The notes: generated by a model not told the origin, from the letters alone. DNA of 64,000 nt from Chryseobacterium indoltheticum (GCF_003815915.1 NZ_CP033929.1:1674001-1738000); one strand, 5' to 3'; positions 16,903-27,373 are shown, counted from the stretch's first letter. Made by a program: numbers and translations.

Positions 16903-18501
16903 ATGAAAAAGCTCTACATGAGTGCATTTTTCGTATGCACAACAGCTGTATTGTATGCACAGGATGTGATATGGCAGAAAGATATTAAATCTTCTACTCA
17001 GGATTTTCTTTCACAAGTCACCACAACAATAGACCAACAATATCTTATAACAGGAAGCTCTATTCAATCTAAAAAAATAACTTCTGAAAGCAAACAAAAT
17101 AATGGCTACGATTTTCATCTTGTTAAATTGAATCAACAGGGAGAGGAAGTCTGGGAAAAGTATTTCTCGGGACAAAATCATGATTTTCTTTCGGCAACCA
17201 TTTCCACACAGGAAGGAGGATTTCTTTTAGCTGGAACTTCTTTTTCAGGAAAAGGCTTGGATAAAAAAGACGCTTCAAGAGGAGGATCTGATATCTGGCT
17301 GATCAGAATCAACGAATTCGGAGATGAATTATGGCAGAAAACTTTAGGAACCTCTCAGGATGAAGAAGCAAGATCTGTGATTCAAACCGCTGATTTAGGT
17401 TTTATGGTCGCAGGAAATGTGCAGAACGCAGCCAATGGCTTTGGTTCTAAAGATGTGACGGTAACAAGGATTGATAAAAACGGAAAAGTTCTTTCAGAAA
17501 TAACTTTAGGCGGAAGAGGTCTGGATGAGGTTGAAAAGATGATTCCTACACCTGACGGAGGAGCTTTGCTGGGTGTTTACTCAAGAAGTCATTCAACAAC
17601 AGGAAATAAAACGGTAAAGAGTGATGATAAAGAAAATCCTGTTACAACACAGTTTACTGCGAAAACAACAGAAAATTTCGGAGAAGGTGATTACTGGATC
17701 ATCAAACTAAGCAAAGACAATAAAGTAGAATGGGAAAAGAATTTCGGAGGTAAGGGTGATGATCATTTGAGAACGATGGTTTTTACTTCTTCGGGATATA
17801 TTATTGGCGGAGAATCGAGATCTGAGAAATCAGGAAACAAGACCGTAGGAATTGAAGAAGGAACCGATGTTTGGTTGATCTCTTTAAACACTAAAGGAGA
17901 AGAACAGTGGCAGAAATCTTACAGCTTTAAGAATCGTGATATCCTGATGGGTATGAATGTGATCAACACAGGTGACGGGAAGAACTCGAAAGGTGTTTTA
18001 CTCGGAGGATATACTCAGGCTGAAGGAAGAATTGAAGCGGATGATGAAACTTTCTGGATGCTGTATATCGATAATAATGGAAACGAACAGTGGCGAAAAC
18101 ATGTAAAAGGTGAATCGAGAAAGAAGGAGGAAAGACTTTCGGATCTGAAAATGAATAAGGATGGTTCTATTGTTTTGGCGGGAACAAGTGCAGAGGAGTT
18201 GGGTAAAGAGAACTGGAAGATTGTAAAGCTTGGAGACGAGCAAATCGATCAGTTAATCGAGAAACAGAATATGAAAATCTATCCGAATCCTGTTTCAGAT
18301 TATTGTTATGTCGAAATAGGGTTTGATTTTAAAGAAGCGGATATTACTTTGTATGATATGGGTGGAAGACAGCTTCAAAGCTTAAAAACAAAGAATAAAG
18401 TGACTAAAATAAATACGCAGAATTTAATTCAGGGAGCGTATCTGATTGTAGTAAAAACTGATACCGAAAAAACTGCGAATGCTAAATTGATTAAAAAGTA
18501 A
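16903..18501 (+). CDS. Secreted repeat protein with type IX sorting domain
   Basis: A 532-residue protein with a signal peptide (MKKLYMSAFFVCTTAVLYAQ). Residues ~20-440 contain repeated blades of the form DxWLIxxNxxGDExWQKxxG (for example RGGSDIWLIRINEFGDELWQ and EGTDVWLISLNTKGEEQWQK), the bacterial beta-propeller seen in cell-surface flavobacterial proteins. Residues ~455-532 are a type A T9SS sorting domain: MKIYPNPVSDYCYVEI, then LYDMGGRQL and the final AKLIKK. It should be exported and attached to or released from the outer surface. Only two bases separate it from the RHS partner gene, so it may be a carrier or surface partner for the RHS proteins. Confidence 0.9.
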   Translation: MKKLYMSAFFVCTTAVLYAQDVIWQKDIKSSTQDFLSQVTTTIDQQYLITGSSIQSKKITSESKQNNGYDFHLVKLNQQGEEVWEKYFSGQNHDFLSATISTQEGGFLLAGTSFSGKGLDKKDASRGGSDIWLIRINEFGDELWQKTLGTSQDEEARSVIQTADLGFMVAGNVQNAANGFGSKDVTVTRIDKNGKVLSEITLGGRGLDEVEKMIPTPDGGALLGVYSRSHSTTGNKTVKSDDKENPVTTQFTAKTTENFGEGDYWIIKLSKDNKVEWEKNFGGKGDDHLRTMVFTSSGYIIGGESRSEKSGNKTVGIEEGTDVWLISLNTKGEEQWQKSYSFKNRDILMGMNVINTGDGKNSKGVLLGGYTQAEGRIEADDETFWMLYIDNNGNEQWRKHVKGESRKKEERLSDLKMNKDGSIVLAGTSAEELGKENWKIVKLGDEQIDQLIEKQNMKIYPNPVSDYCYVEIGFDFKEADITLYDMGGRQLQSLKTKNKVTKINTQNLIQGAYLIVVKTDTEKTANAKLIKK

Positions 18502-18503
18502 AC

Positions 18504-21500
18504 ATGATGAAGAAACAAATTTTATTATTTTATATATTATTATGTGGGATTATATATGGACAATCAGCAAATAACTATGCTCCAATAACATATCCAACAT
18601 CACCTGATGTAACTAAAATGCAAACTTATGGGCAGGTTCCTGTAACACCTTATTCTGGCCTGGCAAATGTTTCCATTCCAATATACACTATTAAAGAAGG
18701 TGATTTTGAATTTCCCATTTCTTTAGACTACAATTCCAGAGGTATAAAAGTACAGGAGGAAGCATCGAGAGTGGGCTTAGGATGGTCATTAGGATTCCCT
18801 GGATTAATTAGCAGGTCAATTAACGGTCAAGATGATTTTATAGGTGGATACGGACAACTAAATGGTAAATACTTTAATTCTAAGGCAAATGATGGAGCAA
18901 GTTATGTTCCGGACTTAATTGGATATTATGCAATTCCTACTGATTATTTAAAATTAGGATTAGACACCAGATTGTGGCCAACTGATTATAAACTTGAAAA
19001 TTACATTCAAGCAGACAGAATAAAAGATAATACTGATTTTCAGCCAGATGACTATTTTTATAATTTGCCTAATTATTCAGGTCGTTTTATTTTTAAACGA
19101 AATAAAACAGCTGTACTAGAAAAGATTCAAGATAATTTAAAAATTGAGATTCTTGATTCTTTAAATAATGTAGGCCAGCCCACAATGAAGAAAATGAAGG
19201 TGACTGATAAGCAAGGAAATATATATACATTCAACGATTTTGAATCTTTAACATTTCAAGGCTCAAATATAACAAAAACTGACAATGCATGGTATGTTTC
19301 TAAAATTAAAACAAAAGAAGGTAAAGAAATAAAATTCACTTATGAAACTCTTCAATCATCACCGAGTTATAATTTGTATGACTATGCAGGGATGCCAATT
19401 GATTTTTATGATGGTAACTACGTCAATACTACATTTCCATTTGGCGAACTAAAAGTGTATGAAGGCTTAAAATGGTTTACCTGTAAACTAATTAAGAAAA
19501 TAGTTTTCCCATCAGGATATATCATCTTTACTTATGATACAAGAACCGATATTTATAATGACAAAAAAATAGTAGAAATTAGTATTTATGATTTGAACAA
19601 CAAATTAATCAATAAGATAAAACTAAATCAGGATTATTTTAATACAAATTTTACCTCGATACTTACAGATTTAGGTGAATGGCAACAAAATCAGGTTGGG
19701 TTTTCAAATAGACAAGATTATTTAAATAAGAGATTAAAATTTACATCAATTGACTTTTTGGATAAAGATAATCATATTATAAATACACAGCAGTTTCAAT
19801 ACAATGATGAGTATATACCTGCAAAGAACTCCACGGCAATAGATTATTGGGGTTACTTTAACGGTGTTGCAACTAATCAAAATCTTTTTCCTGCCTTTTC
19901 TATAACAGTACCGGAAGCTGAAGGTAGTGCAATTGGATATGCTTTCCCTCAAAACAATATTTTCCGAACGGGATCAGAAATTCTGTTATCAATACCAGGA
20001 GCAAATAGAGATGTTAATCCGCTTTATACTAATGCATTAACATTGAAAAAGATAGTTTATCCTACAAAAGGATCCACTACTTTACAATATGAAAATAATA
20101 CCTATAATCCAAAAAAATCTTTTGTCAATGATTATAATGCAAGTAAATATTCGATTTATCAAAACAATAATATAAATGGTAATCTATATAATTACATAGG
20201 AGGTCTAAGGATAAAGACAATTTTAACAGATGACAGTAATGGAGGGATTTACAAAAAGGATTTTAATTATCATTATTTAGAAGATACTAATAATGATGGT
20301 ATTGCTGAGAATCACTCGTCTGGGTATTTATTAAAAAGACCTAGTTTATTCGATTTCAGAAAGAAAAGGTCTTTGGAATATTTTCAAGCGGGAAATGGCC
20401 CCAGCAATCCTGATCTAAATGGAATGAATGGATATGCACTAATTAGAAATATGGCATTATATGAAAATGATTATATCGGATATGAAAATGTTGAGGAAGT
20501 GGATGAAAATCTGATAACCTCAGAAAAGATAAAAAAAACGTATAGTTATTATATATCTCCAACTCTTGTATATAACGTTTATGCATTGGGCAAGGGCATT
20601 AAGCCACCTAAGCCAAATTTTCAGGAACCGATGAATTTCCCAATGTTAAGTGCTTTTAGTAATATGAATTCATTTAGCATTAAACCACACAAGACAATTA
20701 ATAATAGGGCATACTTCAGAGACTATACTTTTGACTATAAACCCTTTGAAGTTAAGGATGAAGTAGGTGTTAAAAATGGTTTACTAAAAGCGATTTTATA
20801 CTATTCATACAATAACACTTTTTCCCTTGTATCAGAAGAAAATTATGATTATCAAATTGCTCAAAAAGATTTAATGTGGGGTTGTATATATGATCATACA
20901 ATGACTGAAGGATATATTGGACAGATGAATAATACTAGTTCATTGAACCCCGTAAGTAATTATTATTTCCAATATTTTAATCCGCTTCCTTTTATAAACC
21001 CTTACACCAATGGAGTTCAGAATACAGCAGGTTATCCCTTTTCAATTTATAACTTAATTTACAGAACAATTTATCCTACTTATAACCCAGGAGCTTCGGT
21101 AATTATAAAAAAACAATATTTAAATGGCCAAGTTTTATCTTCAAAAACAGAAAATGAATATGTTTCTGCTTTTGATAATAATATTGGCAGAGGAAATTTA
21201 TTAACCTCAAAAGTTTCGTATCCTGATGCCTCTATAACTGAAACGAGATATAAATATTCGTTTGAAAAAAATAACATACCATTAATTAATGCTAATATTG
21301 TTGGTATTCCACTGGAAACAGTGGTGGTTAAGAAGAGGAACGATTTAGATGCGGGAAAAATACTCTCTCAAACAGAAACGAAATATGATAATCCTTCAAA
21401 CTTATTTCCAACCTCAATATTATCCTCAGATCTTCAAAATCCTACAGTTTCTTCTACGGAAGCTACTTATGATCAATACGACTCTAAAGGCAATATTTTG

Positions 21501-21887
21501 CAGTACACGACAAAAGATGGTGTTGTAACATCTATTATCTGGGGTTACAATTCTACCCAGCCTATCGCAAAAGTAACAGGTGTATCATATTCTGTAGCAA
21601 GCGCATTGGCAACAGATATTATTTCGGCTTCAAATGGTGACATTGATACAGGTACTGAGCAGACTTTAATAGGAAAATTAGATACTTTCAGAAAACTTCC
21701 TGCATTGCAAAATGCACAAATATCTACCTATACCTATGATCCACTGATTGGAGTGACGAGCATTACTCCTCCTTCTGGAATTAGAGAAGTTTACTTGTAC
21801 GACTTAGCCAACAGACTCAATGAAATCAGGGAATATAATGTCACAGGTAAAATCATAAAAGAATTCAAGTACAACTACAAACCATAA
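18504..21887 (+). CDS. Large secreted RHS partner protein (SpvB/YD-like shell)
   Basis: A 1127-residue protein with a signal peptide (KKQILLFYILLCGIIYGQS). The opening YAPITYPTSPDVTKMQTYGQ, then VPVTPYSGLANVSIPIYTI, DFEFPISLDYNSRGIKVQEE and RVGLGWSLGFPG, is the beta-shell entry motif shared by SpvB/TcB-type and Bacteroidetes RHS-pair proteins (VxLGWxL). The C-terminal ~250 residues contain YD-like pieces (YRYKYSFEKNN-type and EATYDQYDSKGNILQYTT). Such proteins always precede the RHS core gene in flavobacteria; the two probably form one hollow shell enclosing the toxin tip. The gene is followed by a nine-base gap and the RHS core gene. Role inferred from family knowledge. Confidence 0.8.
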   Translation: MMKKQILLFYILLCGIIYGQSANNYAPITYPTSPDVTKMQTYGQVPVTPYSGLANVSIPIYTIKEGDFEFPISLDYNSRGIKVQEEASRVGLGWSLGFPGLISRSINGQDDFIGGYGQLNGKYFNSKANDGASYVPDLIGYYAIPTDYLKLGLDTRLWPTDYKLENYIQADRIKDNTDFQPDDYFYNLPNYSGRFIFKRNKTAVLEKIQDNLKIEILDSLNNVGQPTMKKMKVTDKQGNIYTFNDFESLTFQGSNITKTDNAWYVSKIKTKEGKEIKFTYETLQSSPSYNLYDYAGMPIDFYDGNYVNTTFPFGELKVYEGLKWFTCKLIKKIVFPSGYIIFTYDTRTDIYNDKKIVEISIYDLNNKLINKIKLNQDYFNTNFTSILTDLGEWQQNQVGFSNRQDYLNKRLKFTSIDFLDKDNHIINTQQFQYNDEYIPAKNSTAIDYWGYFNGVATNQNLFPAFSITVPEAEGSAIGYAFPQNNIFRTGSEILLSIPGANRDVNPLYTNALTLKKIVYPTKGSTTLQYENNTYNPKKSFVNDYNASKYSIYQNNNINGNLYNYIGGLRIKTILTDDSNGGIYKKDFNYHYLEDTNNDGIAENHSSGYLLKRPSLFDFRKKRSLEYFQAGNGPSNPDLNGMNGYALIRNMALYENDYIGYENVEEVDENLITSEKIKKTYSYYISPTLVYNVYALGKGIKPPKPNFQEPMNFPMLSAFSNMNSFSIKPHKTINNRAYFRDYTFDYKPFEVKDEVGVKNGLLKAILYYSYNNTFSLVSEENYDYQIAQKDLMWGCIYDHTMTEGYIGQMNNTSSLNPVSNYYFQYFNPLPFINPYTNGVQNTAGYPFSIYNLIYRTIYPTYNPGASVIIKKQYLNGQVLSSKTENEYVSAFDNNIGRGNLLTSKVSYPDASITETRYKYSFEKNNIPLINANIVGIPLETVVVKKRNDLDAGKILSQTETKYDNPSNLFPTSILSSDLQNPTVSSTEATYDQYDSKGNILQYTTKDGVVTSIIWGYNSTQPIAKVTGVSYSVASALATDIISASNGDIDTGTEQTLIGKLDTFRKLPALQNAQISTYTYDPLIGVTSITPPSGIREVYLYDLANRLNEIREYNVTGKIIKEFKYNYKP

Positions 21888-21896
21888 AACATAAAT

Positions 21897-24800
21897 ATGA
21901 AAAAAATACTTATCCCCATAGGAACTTTACTGTTGTCAGGTTTAGTTTACGGACAATTGAGTCCTACAGAAAATTATGTTTACACAAAAACATATCTGGA
22001 TTATAATGGGACTACAGCTTCTAAGACTTCGGAAACGGTTCAGTATTTCGATGGTTTAGGCAGACCTAAACAGATTGTTAATATCAAAGCATCCCCACTT
22101 GGAAAAGATGTGGTTACTCCGATTATTTATGATGGATTTGGAAGACAAACAAGAGATTATCTGCCTGTTCCTCAGCTATCGACAAGCAACGGGGCAATAT
22201 ATACTCAAGCTTCAGTATTGGTAGATTTTCCCGTAGGAGATCCTGCAAATACTTATACCAATGAGAAGGCATTTGCCGAAAAGCAATTGGAAAACTCTCC
22301 TTTAGACAGAATTCATCAACAGATTCAGGTGGGAAATGACTGGGCAAGTAAACCTGTAAAGTTTAATTATGAGGCGAATGAGGTAAATGATCGTGTCGGG
22401 AATTTTGGTACAACGACAACCTGGGTGGAGAATGCTACAAAAACGATAGTAAAAACAGGAAATAATCTCTTTTATGCAACTGCACAACTTTATAAAAGCA
22501 CAGTCACAGATGAAGATGGTAATAAAACCATAGAATTTAAAAACGGACAGGGACAAATAATATTGGTTAGAAAAGTATTGAGTGCAACCGAGAATGCGGA
22601 TACTTATTACATTTATAACGAATACAATCAGTTAGCCATAGTCGTACCACCTAAAGCCGCTTTTTCATTTTTTGAGGAATATGGCGCTGGGAGTGATGAT
22701 GAAATACCAAATGATATTTTAAACAACCTCTGCTATCAGTACAAATATGATGGCAGAAACCGTTTAGTAGAAAAAAAACTTCCGGGGAAAGGCTGGGAAT
22801 ATATGGTGTATGATAAAGCAGACCATCTTGTGGCCACACAAGATGCCAATTTAAGGCAAACCTCAACATGGCTCGTTACCAAATATGACAGATTCGGACG
22901 AGTGATCTATACAGGATTAATGCCTCTTTCCAATGAAACCAGGGGAAGTTTGCAAGGAATGACCAACCCTCATGTAATTGTTGAATCTAGCAACAATACT
23001 GGATTTACGAAAAATGGAATGCAAATCTATTATACAAATAATTTGTACAGTCAGATAGAAACCGTATTATCTGTCAATTATTATGATACCTATCCTGCAG
23101 GAACTCCTGCAATACCAACTCAAATTTTAGGACAGAGTATTCTTTCACAAGATGCCCAGAACTCCAATATGAGTACAAAAAGTTTACCTACAGCTTCTTA
23201 TATGAAAAATATTGAAGATGATAACTGGACAAAAAACTATACGTGGTACGACCAAAAAGAAAGATCAATCGGAAGTCATTCTATCAATCACTTAGGGGGC
23301 TATACCAAAACAGAATCTCTTCTTGATTTTTCAGGAACTCCAAAGATGACTATTACCAAACATAAAAGACTTGATAGTGATACCGAAAGAGTGATTACTG
23401 AAAACTTTACTTATGATCACCAAAACAGATTATTAACCCATACCCATCAGGTTGATAACAATGCTGTGGAATATCTTGCTCAAAATAAGTATAATGAATT
23501 ATCTCAGTTAGAGTATAAAAAAGTTGGTGGAATGAATTTGGGTCAAGGTTTACAACAAGTAGATTACAAATACAACATCCGAGGCTGGATGACGCAGGTT
23601 AATAATCCTACAAATTTAGGAAGTGATTTGTTTGGTTATAAAATCAAATATAATCAGGTAGAAGGTGAACAGACTCCTAATAATGATTTCTTAGCACTTC
23701 AGGTAAAACCAAAATTCAACGGTAACATTGCAGAAGTAGACTGGAAAACCTCCACTCAGGAAAACGAGCCTCTTAAAAGATATGGCTATGTATATGATGG
23801 ATTAAACAGGTTATTAGCAGGTTTTTATCAAAACGAAATCAATCCTACAGCTAAAGAATATTTTGAAAAAATAGATTACGACTTAAGCGGAAACATTATG
23901 AGACTCCAACGTTCCGCAGAGCTCATGACAGGAAATACTGCAGCGTTTAAGATTGATAATCTTAAATATGATTATTTAGGAAATAGGCTTACAAAAGTTA
24001 CTGAAGAACAGATTGGAGGCAATAATGGCTATCCTTATCTGGCAAGTCACAATACGATTGAGTATGACAATAATCTGGCTAACGGAAATGGTAACATGAC
24101 CAAACATTTAGATAAAGGTATTTCATCAATTCAGTATAATTTTCTAAATTTACCAAAGCAGATTACTCAGAATGCACAGGTAACCAATTATGTTTATCGG
24201 GCAGACGGAGTAAAAGTAAAGAAGCTCTTTGGAGATATAGAAACCAATTATCTGGATGGTTTTCAGTATAAAAGTACAATGCCATCAGAGAGTGGAAATG
24301 GTGGAGGTGGTATTGGGGTTATAGATCCGAATGAGGTTGCTGTTATGAAGCTGAGAATTATTCCGACTTCGGAGGGATATTTTGATGCTTTGAGCAATCA
24401 GTATATTTATAATTATACCGATCATCTAGGAAACGTAAGACTAAGTTATAGTGATACGAACAAGGATGGTATTGTTCAACCAAGGAGATATTTTTGGCAA
24501 CAATGTGATGGACCATGGGATCCTTTTAATCCACCTAATTGTATTGATGGTTGGAGACCTGGCGAGATTGTAGAAGTAAACAATTATTATCCTTTTGGAT
24601 TGATGCATAATTATACGGCTACCACGCAGAATGCTTATCAGTATAAGTATAATGGAAAGGAACTGCAAGAGACAGGAATGTACGACTATGGTGCAAGATT
24701 CTATATGCCGGATATTGGAAGATGGGGTGTAATAGATCCGTTGGCGGAAAAATACCAACCTTTTAATGCCTATAATTATGTTTTGAATAATCCAATTAGT

Positions 24801-25469
24801 AATATTGATCCCGATGGGATGGATGTTATCGAAAATTCAACAAGCGTTACATATACCGGATCTGATGCACAATCAGCTTTTAAAAATCTTATTGCTAATA
24901 CGTCGTCAGATAGTGGAGATGATAAAAAAAATCCACGAAAAGCAGGATCTATTCCTAAAGGTATGACAGAAGCTGAATCATTAATAGAAGTGGTTAAAAT
25001 TGATGGAAAGAAATACCATAAAAATACAACTAATCAGTTCGCCGTACTTTTAAATAAAATAAATAGCAGCCTTAACGGCGATGATGATTATTTCGTAGAA
25101 CATAAAGAATATGATCCTGTGTTAGCTAAACAACTTCAAACAGGAGCGAATGTAGGTTCATATTTCATAGGAGGAAGCGTAGCAAAAACAGGAATAAGAG
25201 TAGTATCTGAGAAAATTTTTGTAAATAATTTAAAAAAATTAGGATTTAAGGAATTACAGGTTGTAGTTAAAGGTTATCATCCTGAAATGAATACTTTTTT
25301 CCGATCGGGTGGAAAAGAAGCCGTTAGTAGTAAAGCTTTACAAGCCTATAAAGAATTAGCGACAAGAATAGTTAATGGAACTGGAGGTGCTCCAGCCAGT
25401 AAAGCCACTGAAACTGCTCTGAGAGTACAAATTCAAAGAATTGAAATGATTAATAAAGCTTTAAAATAA
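21897..25469 (+). CDS. RHS repeat protein with variable C-terminal toxin tip
   Basis: A 1190-residue exported protein. After a signal peptide (MKKILIPIGTLLLSGLVYGQ) comes a DUF6443-like start (YVYTKTYLDYNGTTASKTSE, VQYFDGLGRPKQIV), many YD repeats (YVYDGLNRLLAGFYQ), and the RHS core near residues 840-978 ([42 protein letters not shown], then DPLAEKYQPFNAYNYVLNNP and NIDPDGMD). The last ~210 residues are the tip: a Ser/Asp-rich linker, a Gly-rich hydrophobic stretch (NVGSYFIGGSVAKTGIR) and a C-terminal module (ELQVVVKGYHPEMNTFFRSG, then SSKALQAYKELATRIVNGTG and ATETALRVQIQRIEMINKAL). I do not recognise this tip. An SUKH immunity gene follows after three bases, which marks the tip as a toxin. 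Confidence 0.9.
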   Translation: MKKILIPIGTLLLSGLVYGQLSPTENYVYTKTYLDYNGTTASKTSETVQYFDGLGRPKQIVNIKASPLGKDVVTPIIYDGFGRQTRDYLPVPQLSTSNGAIYTQASVLVDFPVGDPANTYTNEKAFAEKQLENSPLDRIHQQIQVGNDWASKPVKFNYEANEVNDRVGNFGTTTTWVENATKTIVKTGNNLFYATAQLYKSTVTDEDGNKTIEFKNGQGQIILVRKVLSATENADTYYIYNEYNQLAIVVPPKAAFSFFEEYGAGSDDEIPNDILNNLCYQYKYDGRNRLVEKKLPGKGWEYMVYDKADHLVATQDANLRQTSTWLVTKYDRFGRVIYTGLMPLSNETRGSLQGMTNPHVIVESSNNTGFTKNGMQIYYTNNLYSQIETVLSVNYYDTYPAGTPAIPTQILGQSILSQDAQNSNMSTKSLPTASYMKNIEDDNWTKNYTWYDQKERSIGSHSINHLGGYTKTESLLDFSGTPKMTITKHKRLDSDTERVITENFTYDHQNRLLTHTHQVDNNAVEYLAQNKYNELSQLEYKKVGGMNLGQGLQQVDYKYNIRGWMTQVNNPTNLGSDLFGYKIKYNQVEGEQTPNNDFLALQVKPKFNGNIAEVDWKTSTQENEPLKRYGYVYDGLNRLLAGFYQNEINPTAKEYFEKIDYDLSGNIMRLQRSAELMTGNTAAFKIDNLKYDYLGNRLTKVTEEQIGGNNGYPYLASHNTIEYDNNLANGNGNMTKHLDKGISSIQYNFLNLPKQITQNAQVTNYVYRADGVKVKKLFGDIETNYLDGFQYKSTMPSESGNGGGGIGVIDPNEVAVMKLRIIPTSEGYFDALSNQYIYNYTDHLGNVRLSYSDTNKDGIVQPRRYFWQQCDGPWDPFNPPNCIDGWRPGEIVEVNNYYPFGLMHNYTATTQNAYQYKYNGKELQETGMYDYGARFYMPDIGRWGVIDPLAEKYQPFNAYNYVLNNPISNIDPDGMDVIENSTSVTYTGSDAQSAFKNLIANTSSDSGDDKKNPRKAGSIPKGMTEAESLIEVVKIDGKKYHKNTTNQFAVLLNKINSSLNGDDDYFVEHKEYDPVLAKQLQTGANVGSYFIGGSVAKTGIRVVSEKIFVNNLKKLGFKELQVVVKGYHPEMNTFFRSGGKEAVSSKALQAYKELATRIVNGTGGAPASKATETALRVQIQRIEMINKALK

Positions 25470-25472
25470 ATT

Positions 25473-25952
25473 ATGGAGGAAAAAGAACAAAGTCAATTAA
25501 TTTTATTAAAAAATAATTTTGTAAATGAGGGGGTAATTAATTTCATGACCGTTAATGATTTAAAAATAAATGAATTTCAAAATAATAATAAAATATTAAT
25601 TCCATCAGATCTTAAACAATATTTTTTATTAATAAATGGGAGCAATGATATGCCATTAGATAATTTATATGAATTTTATAACATTAATAGAATCACTAAA
25701 ATATTTAATGAATTTAAAGATTGGAACGGAGTACCAGACTATAACAAATTAGAGTTTCAACAATTTGAAAATGTTTTTATTTTTGGAAACTATGAATTTA
25801 ATTTTTACTCTTTTGGAATAGAATTATCCAATACATTATCTTCTATAAATAGAATTTTTATCTTTTGCGGAAGTGAATATAGAATTATTGCTAATAGTTT
25901 TAGTGAATTTATAGATTTGTATCTGGATAATCCCGAAGAAATATATGTATAG
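25473..25952 (+). CDS. SMI1/KNR4 (SUKH) family immunity protein
   Basis: A 159-residue cytoplasmic protein with the SUKH fold: a segment DLKQYFLLINGSNDMP near the start (the usual PxDYKxFLxxxNGG motif), LEFQQFENVFIFGNYEFNFY in the middle, and a closing SFSEFIDLYLDNPEEIY. SUKH proteins neutralise many unrelated polymorphic toxins. It starts three bases after the RHS gene and is therefore the cognate antidote of the RHS tip. It is followed at once by a strong terminator, which ends the operon. Confidence 0.85.
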   Translation: MEEKEQSQLILLKNNFVNEGVINFMTVNDLKINEFQNNNKILIPSDLKQYFLLINGSNDMPLDNLYEFYNINRITKIFNEFKDWNGVPDYNKLEFQQFENVFIFGNYEFNFYSFGIELSNTLSSINRIFIFCGSEYRIIANSFSEFIDLYLDNPEEIYV

Positions 25953-25992
25953 TCTTTCCCACACTGGTACGAGGGTCACGCTCGTTCCTTAG

Positions 25993-26029
25993 ATAAAAGC
26001 CTCGCAAATTGCGAGGCTTTTATTTTTAT
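25993..26029 (+). terminator. Intrinsic terminator of the RHS operon
   Basis: A perfect inverted repeat, ATAAAAGCCTCGCAA (25993-26007) and its complement (26009-26023), with a GC core and followed by TTTTT. It lies 40 bases after the immunity gene. Confidence 0.85.
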
Positions 26030-26843
26030 AGTGTAGTAGAAACTAATGATATTGATCTGGATATGCAAATAAAAATTCCAGTATAAGTTTAAGTTAAGCT
26101 ATATTTTTATAGATTCTGTTTTAATTTTTAAGTTCTTCTTTGCCTGCAATTTGGAATTTCTGAGGAATTTCCAAACAGTGTACGATATCTGAAAAGTTGG
26201 TCAGGATCAATGCGGGAAGATCGAGTCGCAAAATACGCAGTGCATTTGCAGGGTCTAAAAGAGGAAAGAAATTTCTAGAAAATTTACAGTAGTTTTTGCG
26301 GTTACTATTATAAGTGCAAATCCTGACAGATCAAAAACTGTTGATAGGGAGGAAGGTTACAGAAGACTCTTCTTTAATGTTAATAGGCTGAATTCAGTAT
26401 GTTTTCAATGTAGGATTTAAACAAGGTTTGTAAATACCTTCAAAACATTCTATCAACAAACGGCATTTTGTCGATTATTTGCCTTGAATTTTTTTAGGAA
26501 ATATTGTAGATATTTCCTACAAAACTTGGTTGAAAAGTAGGTCGGGTAAAAATGCAATTCCTTTCGCCGGTCGGAAACGCATTTTTGCAAAAGAGGAGCA
26601 ATCCATTCAAAACATTCCGGACTCGGCAATTCTTTGTTTTGAAAAGTTTGCGGGGTTTGTGTTTTTCTCAATAAGTTTAATATTTGTATTCAATAAGCAT
26701 AATAGAGCATCAGTAATAAGCATGCGATTACAAATGTATTTGTATTACTTTTGTTTTTTTAGTATTTCCAATATAATATGATACAGCAGCAATAAAAATG
26801 TCTGTCGGAGACACAATCAAATTGCGGTTCGTACTATAAACTT
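26030..26843. other. Spacer between toxin cassettes
   Basis: About 810 bases without a supported gene. Two overlapping frames on opposite strands (26453-26781) lack any protein family signature. The stretch may contain decayed RHS DNA, but I could not match any part to the RHS core. Confidence 0.4.
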
Positions 26844-27005
26844 ATGAGTAGTAACTTCATATTGTCAAGAACTCCTAGTAGAACATACAGTAATAGTAAC
26901 CAAGTATTATTAAAAGATGAGGTGTCATTTAAAAACAAAACAACAGGTGAAGTGACATCATTTGGAACTTATCAGGGTATTTATAAAAAATCTCAAAAAA
27001 AATGA
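26844..27005 (+). CDS. Possible orphan toxin-tip fragment, 53 residues
   Basis: Frame MSSNFILSRTPSRTYSNSNQ, VLLKDEVSFKNKTTGEVTSF, ending GIYKKSQKK. Its TGA overlaps the ATG of the next gene (ATGA), a coupling arrangement common for toxin/immunity pairs. The frame is open upstream to 26796, before the first ATG, so this could be the end of a longer, decayed tip. No family recognised. It may be the last part of an RHS toxin whose body was lost. Confidence 0.4.
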   Translation: MSSNFILSRTPSRTYSNSNQVLLKDEVSFKNKTTGEVTSFGTYQGIYKKSQKK

Positions 27006-27373
27006 AATTAGTAAAACTGTTTTTTCTATTATTTATAATTAATTATGGTTCTCAAAAAACCAAAGATTATGATATTGTAAATGCTGCTGTTAAAAATATA
27101 GAAACAACGTCAAGTAGTTATATATTGTATTTACAAAATGATAACAGTAAGTTTATAGTTCCTGTTTCTAAGTATTGTGAAAAAAAAGGAAAAAAAAGAA
27201 TTGAAGTTGGAGGTAAATATTCTTTTCATCTTAAAAAGGATATAAGTATTGGTAATATTGAGGAAGAAATTTTTAGTCAAAAAGTTGATGATAAAGTTGT
27301 TTGGACTGCTGATATGAAGAATACGATTTATTATGATCAATGTGAAAATGCCTGCGGATTATATATACAATAG
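27002..27373 (+). CDS. Hypothetical exported protein, candidate immunity protein
   Basis: A 123-residue protein with an N-terminal hydrophobic signal (MKLVKLFFLLFIINYGSQ), then a beta-rich domain (SSYILYLQNDNSKFIVPVSK, RIEVGGKYSFHLKKDI) and a Cys-containing end (YDQCENACGLYIQ). It overlaps the preceding small frame by four bases and is followed by its own terminator, so the pair forms a self-contained cassette inserted between the RHS operon and the orphan RHS tip. Periplasmic immunity protein is the likely role by context; sequence alone does not show it. Confidence 0.55.
   Translation: MKLVKLFFLLFIINYGSQKTKDYDIVNAAVKNIETTSSSYILYLQNDNSKFIVPVSKYCEKKGKKRIEVGGKYSFHLKKDISIGNIEEEIFSQKVDDKVVWTADMKNTIYYDQCENACGLYIQ

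Noticed and set aside
26453..26781. Overlapping frames on both strands between toxin cassettes
   Set aside because: Neither has a signature, and their mutual overlap suggests chance.
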